Assembly: GCA_003646055.1 (NCBI GenBank)
Contig: QNDZ01000096.1
Span: 1 to 6,391, forward strand
Source: a bacterium
GTDB lineage: Bacteria > Hydrothermota > UBA3072 > B12-G15
Reading direction: 5' to 3'
DNA length: 6,391 nucleotides
Shown here piece by piece: positions 6,085-6,391 of the stretch. Within the stretch, counting starts at the first letter, position 1. The number at the start of each line of letters is the position of its first letter. A model generated the notes under the pieces. That model had not been told where the DNA came from. It did no database searches and saw nothing but the letters and a program-made list of their open reading frames with translations. The position numbers and the translations under genes are program-made.

Positions 6085-6391
6085 TGGAGATAAAAACAGC
6101 ATTGATAAGTGTGTCGGATAAGCAGGGTATTGAGGAACTTGCAAGGTTCCTTGAGGAGAGAGATGTGGAGATACTCTCCACAGGAGGGACTTATAAATTC
6201 TTGAAGGAAAAAGGGATCAAAAAAATACTGAATGTTTCAGAATATACAGGGAGTGAGGAGATACTAAATGGAAGGGTTAAGACACTCCACCCTGCAATAT
6301 TTGCCGGGATTCTTGCAAGCAGAGAGAGTAATGAACATATGCTTGAATTGAAGAAGAAGGGTATTCTTCCCATAGACCTTGTTGTTGTGAA
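6084..6391 (+). CDS. purH: Bifunctional purine biosynthesis protein PurH, N-terminal IMP cyclohydrolase part (3'-truncated)
   Basis: The visible 102 residues are the start of PurH (AICAR formyltransferase/IMP cyclohydrolase), which makes IMP in the last two steps of de novo purine synthesis in the cytosol. The MGS-like fold signature is clear: [18 protein letters not shown] at 6-23, [17 protein letters not shown] at 29-45, [11 protein letters not shown] at 51-61, NGRVKTLHP at 62-70 and [10 protein letters not shown] at 93-102. K66 and H69 of the conserved RVKTLHP motif are present. The segment after it reads AIFAGILA, with F73 where many homologues have histidine (HPxxHxGIL). The gene continues past the right edge, so whether the transformylase domain is present cannot be seen. 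The ATG at 6084 overlaps the previous TAA by one base (TAATG). No purine riboswitch could fit between the genes; regulation would have to come from the operon promoter. Confidence 0.95.
   Translation, partial: MEIKTALISVSDKQGIEELARFLEERDVEILSTGGTYKFLKEKGIKKILNVSEYTGSEEILNGRVKTLHPAIFAGILASRESNEHMLELKKKGILPIDLVVV

Noticed and set aside
6040..6090. Purine riboswitch or leader upstream of purH
   Set aside because: The gene overlaps the preceding stop codon, leaving no untranslated space, and the sequence before it is coding.
1..6391. CRISPR arrays, tRNA or rRNA genes, insertion sequences
   Set aside because: No spaced direct repeats of CRISPR type, no tRNA- or rRNA-like segments, and no transposase-like proteins were seen; nearly all of the window is protein-coding.

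Overview
The window reads as bacterial DNA from an AT-rich genome. Genes are packed tightly on one strand with strong AGGAGG-type ribosome binding sites. One gene encodes an exported beta-propeller protein ending in a type IX secretion (T9SS) C-terminal sorting domain. That tail, together with the blade repeats (DGSNW...LKYA; GGYII.G...W..K.D..GDTLW), is typical of FCB-group bacteria and related candidate phyla such as candidate division WOR-3/Stahlbacteria, Cloacimonadota or Marinimicrobia. This placement is an inference from protein style; no rRNA or other phylogenetic marker is present. All seven genes are on the + strand.

Left block (1-4687) is four genes that look like one operon. First comes the 3' part of a conserved unknown protein, whose frame is open through the left edge. 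It overlaps by 4 bases (ATGA) with an 838-residue exported double beta-propeller protein. A 108-residue protein made of four zinc ribbons follows, then a 226-residue protein with a distinctive Cys-rich core and two C-terminal zinc ribbons. The two Cys-rich proteins and the first gene look cytoplasmic, while the second product looks secreted. No enzyme is recognisable in this block and its function is unknown.

The junction (4688-4795) has a good intrinsic terminator and possibly a weaker one before it, plus a candidate promoter for the next operon. Codon use changes across it, from TTA/TTG leucine and AGA arginine to CTN leucine and AGG arginine.

Right block (4796-6391) is a housekeeping operon with one-base stop/start overlaps: gpsA (glycerol-3-phosphate dehydrogenase, phospholipid precursor synthesis), a short MerR-type DNA-binding protein, and the 5' end of purH (last steps of IMP synthesis), cut by the right edge.

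The points most worth a second look are the apparent insertion of a complete seven-bladed propeller between blades 4 and 5 of another seven-bladed propeller, and the linkage of that secreted protein to zinc-ribbon proteins of unknown role.
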